Assembly: GCA_012800135.1 (NCBI GenBank) | Contig: JAAZJV010000007.1 | Coordinates: 1 to 8,164, forward strand | Reading direction: 5' to 3' | From: Clostridiaceae bacterium | GTDB lineage: Bacteria > Bacillota > Clostridia > Saccharofermentanales > DTU023 | DNA length: 8,164 nucleotides | Shown here: piece by piece, positions 5,888 through 8,164 of the stretch | Numbering within the stretch: the stretch's first letter is position 1 | Layout: each line of letters begins with the position of its first letter | Made by a program: the position numbers and the translations under genes | Notes under the pieces: generated by a model | Told to the model about the DNA's origin: nothing | Databases searched by the model: none | What the model saw: the letters and a program-made list of their open reading frames with translations, nothing else

Positions 5888-7216
5888 TCAAACATCTTCG
5901 CCTCGAATAATTTCATAGACTAGCGGAAATTTTTCCGGAGGCGTTGAGCCGATTTGGACGGCGCTTAATACTCTGTTGATTGAGTCTTGTTCATTCGTAT
6001 CGTCGTTGATATAGAGCGTACAAAGCGGCGTATCTTTTGAAACACTATCCCCTACGCGCACATTCATCACGATACCGACGGCAGGATCGATAGGATCTTC
6101 TTTCCTCTCTCTGCCAGCACCTAATACCTGTGCCGCTTTGCCAAGTTCTTCCGTGTCCATCGCTTGAACAATACCGGTCTTACCTGCATAGACGGGAACC
6201 TTCTTCCGAGTTTTACAAAGCTCATCAATTCGATCCGGATCGCAATATCGTTCATCACCGCCCATGGCTTTGACCATCGATTTAAACTTCGCATGACCCG
6301 CCCCGCTGACAACAGCCTCCTGTAATCGGGCAGTGGCTTCCTCATTATTTTGAGCCAGATCGGAAAGCATCAGCATTTCCGCGCCGAGCGTCAAACACAG
6401 TCTGTAGAGCGGGTCTACGGGAGAAATACGATTCGAAAGCAGCTCGATGGCCTCGCGCACTTCCAATGCATTGCCAATAGCCATACCCAAAGGCTGATTC
6501 ATGTCCGTTACGACCGCTGTAACACTTCTATCGAGATGCTTTCCAAGAGCTACCATTAATCTTGCAAGATCGACGGCTTCCTCCGTGGTTCGCATAAACG
6601 CGCCATTTCCCGTTTTAACATCGAGAACGATCGCATCAGAACCTGCCGCAAGTTTCTTCGACATGATGCTCGATGCAATGAGCGGAATGCTTCTGACCGT
6701 TCCTGTTACATCGCGCAAGGCATAAATGAGCTTATCAGCAGGCACGAGATTGCCGCTTTGACCGATTACGGCCACGCCTATATCGTTGACGATACGCCGG
6801 AACTGTTCCGGACTTTGCTCAACATTGAGTCCCGGAAAGGACTCCAGCTTATCTATCGTTCCGCCGGTAAAAGACAGCCCTCTTCCTGACATCTTTGCTA
6901 CAACGCCGCCACACGCCGCGACGAGCGGCGCCACTACGAGTGTTGTCGTATCACCTACGCCGCCGGTGGAGTGTTTATCCACCTTTACTCCATCTATTTC
7001 CGACAGGTCAACAACATCACCGGAATACATCATGGCATACGTCAAATCAGCCGTTTCACGGTCGTCCATTCCGTTTATCCTTATAGCCATCAACAGTGCC
7101 GCCATCTGTTCGTCAGGAATCCGACCACTTGTGTACCCCTCCACAACGAAGCGGATCTCTTCTGTTGTAAGCGGTAATTTCTCAACCTTCTTGTCAATAC
7201 AATCGATGATTCTCAT
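5888..7216 (-). CDS. pdp: Pyrimidine-nucleoside phosphorylase (nucleoside phosphorylase class II)
   Basis: 442-residue cytosolic salvage enzyme that splits uridine and thymidine/deoxyuridine with phosphate into the base and (deoxy)ribose 1-phosphate; family members are homodimers. It aligns residue-for-residue with my memory of the Geobacillus enzyme. Phosphate-site residues are Lys81 and Ser83 in KHSTGGVGD and Lys108 in AKMSGRGL; base-binding residues are Arg168, Ser183 and Lys187. The class signature SGRGLSFTGGTIDKLE spans 110-125, with LDVKTGNGAFM at 198-208. The C-terminal domain (about 340-442) includes YAGKTGIVQAMD. The residue numbering and GAGGAG 9 nt upstream (7231-7226) favour the ATG at 7216. 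An ATG at 7285 would add 23 residues of no family resemblance and has no good ribosome site. It is 96 nt after the surface-protein stop, with no clear promoter seen between them. Thymidine phosphorylase (DeoA) is the alternative label, but the pattern favours the broad pyrimidine enzyme. Confidence 0.95.
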   Translation of the reverse strand: MRIIDCIDKKVEKLPLTTEEIRFVVEGYTSGRIPDEQMAALLMAIRINGMDDRETADLTYAMMYSGDVVDLSEIDGVKVDKHSTGGVGDTTTLVVAPLVAACGGVVAKMSGRGLSFTGGTIDKLESFPGLNVEQSPEQFRRIVNDIGVAVIGQSGNLVPADKLIYALRDVTGTVRSIPLIASSIMSKKLAAGSDAIVLDVKTGNGAFMRTTEEAVDLARLMVALGKHLDRSVTAVVTDMNQPLGMAIGNALEVREAIELLSNRISPVDPLYRLCLTLGAEMLMLSDLAQNNEEATARLQEAVVSGAGHAKFKSMVKAMGGDERYCDPDRIDELCKTRKKVPVYAGKTGIVQAMDTEELGKAAQVLGAGRERKEDPIDPAVGIVMNVRVGDSVSKDTPLCTLYINDDTNEQDSINRVLSAVQIGSTPPEKFPLVYEIIRGEDV

Positions 7217-7225
7217 AATGCGACG

Positions 7226-7231
7226 CTCCTC
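7226..7231 (-). promoter_or_regulatory. Ribosome binding site that sets the phosphorylase start
   Basis: GAGGAG on the minus strand, 9 nt before the ATG at 7216. It is the strongest Shine-Dalgarno sequence near this gene and the reason for rejecting the longer start at 7285. Confidence 0.75.
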
Positions 7232-7312
7232 ATCTGTTTTCATACCGTCTGGTAAGTTAATGGTATCACGTCTTCCAAGATTCATCTGTAGTAGAGACCT
7301 AACGGAACGGGA

Positions 7313-8164
7313 CTAACGCTTGTGTTTCCTTTTCCCTTTTCTTCGAAGGATGATAACGCCGCCGAGACTTGTTAGTGCACTAAAGCCAAGGAGATGCGGA
7401 ATGAATGTACTGGGCGTCTTTTCACCGGTTTTTATGACAACAGGCAGGAGAAGGAAGGCCTCGTTTTCAATCAAGAGGGATACGTTTTCTGATGTCGCTT
7501 CGACAATTAACTCGTGCAGTGTATCGTCCGGGATATATCCTTCGGGCGCTGTCGTTTCCTGACAGTGGTAGTTGCCTGCAGGAATTTTTTCGATTGTTAT
7601 TTGTCCATCTTCATTCGTTACAAGTGAAGTGATTTTTCCTTCAATATCGTAGATATAGACACCATCGCTTAATGTGAATGATAATGGAACCTGCTCTTTA
7701 CCATATGCCGTCCAATAAATGGAAAACTCCGCACCCGAAAGGGGATTCTTTGTTTCAGCGTCTTGTTTAAGGATGTTGGCACGAATCCGATCGTTATACA
7801 TCGACACGTTCTGCTCCTTTTTTACTCCTTCGACGTTAAAACGGATCTCATCCGAAAGAACATAGCCTTCAGGTGCTTTAATTTCGCGGAGAATGTACGT
7901 CTCTCCTACTGTTAGATCACGAAGAAGATAGGGTGCGTTGTCAGATGTCCACTCGTCGATAAGATCCCCGGTTGCTTCATGGATTACTTGAAGATGAGCG
8001 CCGGAAAGCGGTTCTTCGGTCAATGCGTCTTTTTTGATGACGGGCAAGCTAACTTTAATCTTCTCATTTTGAACATTGAGTATCTCCGTCTTACCGTGCT
8101 CTGTGATCGAAACGGTATAAGTATCCCCTTTTAACTGATAAGGTGACGGCACATACGTCTCTTC
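7313..8164 (-). CDS. Cell-surface protein with SpaA/Cna-B domains and a sorting-signal-like tail (N-terminus beyond window)
   Basis: C-terminal 283 residues of a larger exported protein; the frame stays open to the window edge (EETYVPSPYQ), so the GTG at 8152 is not a believable start. Visible residues 1-35 end one beta-domain (ET-x2-PSPY, then VQN). Two complete SpaA-like domains follow at about 37-125 and 128-236. Each has the residues that form intramolecular Lys-Asn isopeptide bonds in this fold: Lys44, Glu94 (REIKAPEGY) and Asn124, then Lys133, Glu203 (QETTAPEGY) and Asn234. The end resembles a cell-wall sorting signal: VVIKTGE (242-248), a hydrophobic stretch FIPHLLG to VIIL (254-273) and a basic tail RRKGKRKHKR. 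The pentapeptide reads VIKTG rather than LPxTG, so sortase attachment is uncertain and membrane anchoring is the alternative. Probable role is an adhesin or pilin-like stalk. It is unrelated in function to its neighbours. Confidence 0.9.
   Translation of the reverse strand, partial: EETYVPSPYQLKGDTYTVSITEHGKTEILNVQNEKIKVSLPVIKKDALTEEPLSGAHLQVIHEATGDLIDEWTSDNAPYLLRDLTVGETYILREIKAPEGYVLSDEIRFNVEGVKKEQNVSMYNDRIRANILKQDAETKNPLSGAEFSIYWTAYGKEQVPLSFTLSDGVYIYDIEGKITSLVTNEDGQITIEKIPAGNYHCQETTAPEGYIPDDTLHELIVEATSENVSLLIENEAFLLLPVVIKTGEKTPSTFIPHLLGFSALTSLGGVIILRRKGKRKHKR

Noticed and set aside
7217..7285. Extended start of the phosphorylase at ATG 7285
   Set aside because: The 23 extra residues have no family resemblance, a strong GAGGAG precedes ATG 7216 instead, and catalytic residue numbering matches the Geobacillus enzyme only from 7216.
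6786..7316. 176-codon plus-strand open frame opposite the phosphorylase gene
   Set aside because: It is antisense to a well-supported, residue-for-residue conserved enzyme and shows no recognisable protein features.

Overview
The window holds six genes that look like a chromosomal segment of a low-to-middle GC member of the Bacillota, probably a clostridial relative. The evidence is AGGAG-type ribosome binding sites, a SpaA/Cna-B surface protein with a sorting-signal-like tail, and a Geobacillus-type pyrimidine-nucleoside phosphorylase. Genus cannot be decided from the sequence.

Left part (1-4750, all minus strand). Read 5' to 3' on the minus strand, the order is a TIM-barrel sugar epimerase (IolO-like), a creatininase-family hydrolase (IolN-like), a two-domain sugar ABC ATPase (MglA/RbsA type) and the matching permease, which is cut by the left edge. 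IolN and IolO are the two distinctive enzymes of the alternative myo-inositol pathway described in Thermotoga maritima. There the diketo-inositol made by two dehydrogenases is opened hydrolytically to 5-keto-L-gluconate (IolN) and epimerised to D-tagaturonate (IolO). With a sugar importer alongside, the best reading is a cluster for uptake and breakdown of inositol or a related polyol. The dehydrogenases, substrate-binding protein, kinase and uronate enzymes are not in view and would have to lie beyond the left edge or elsewhere.

Control region (4632-5065). A divergent spacer separates this cluster from a plus-strand GntR/FCD-family regulator. The epimerase has a strong sigma-A promoter (TTGACA, 17 bp, CATAAT). 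A 16-bp perfect palindrome, ATACCGTATACGGTAT, lies at the expected transcription start, where a repressor would block. A second GTATAC palindrome lies next to a weaker promoter-like sequence ahead of the ABC genes, and a third is just inside the hydrolase gene. The simplest model is that the GntR/FCD protein represses the catabolic and transport genes through GTATAC-centred operators until a metabolite binds it.

Right part (5723-8164). A convergent spacer with no clear terminator is followed by pyrimidine-nucleoside phosphorylase (nucleoside salvage) and the C-terminal 283 residues of a surface protein with Cna-B/SpaA domains, both on the minus strand. The surface protein ends in a wall-sorting-like tail without a canonical LPxTG motif. 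These two genes have no obvious link to the sugar cluster. No tRNA, rRNA, CRISPR array or insertion sequence was recognised.
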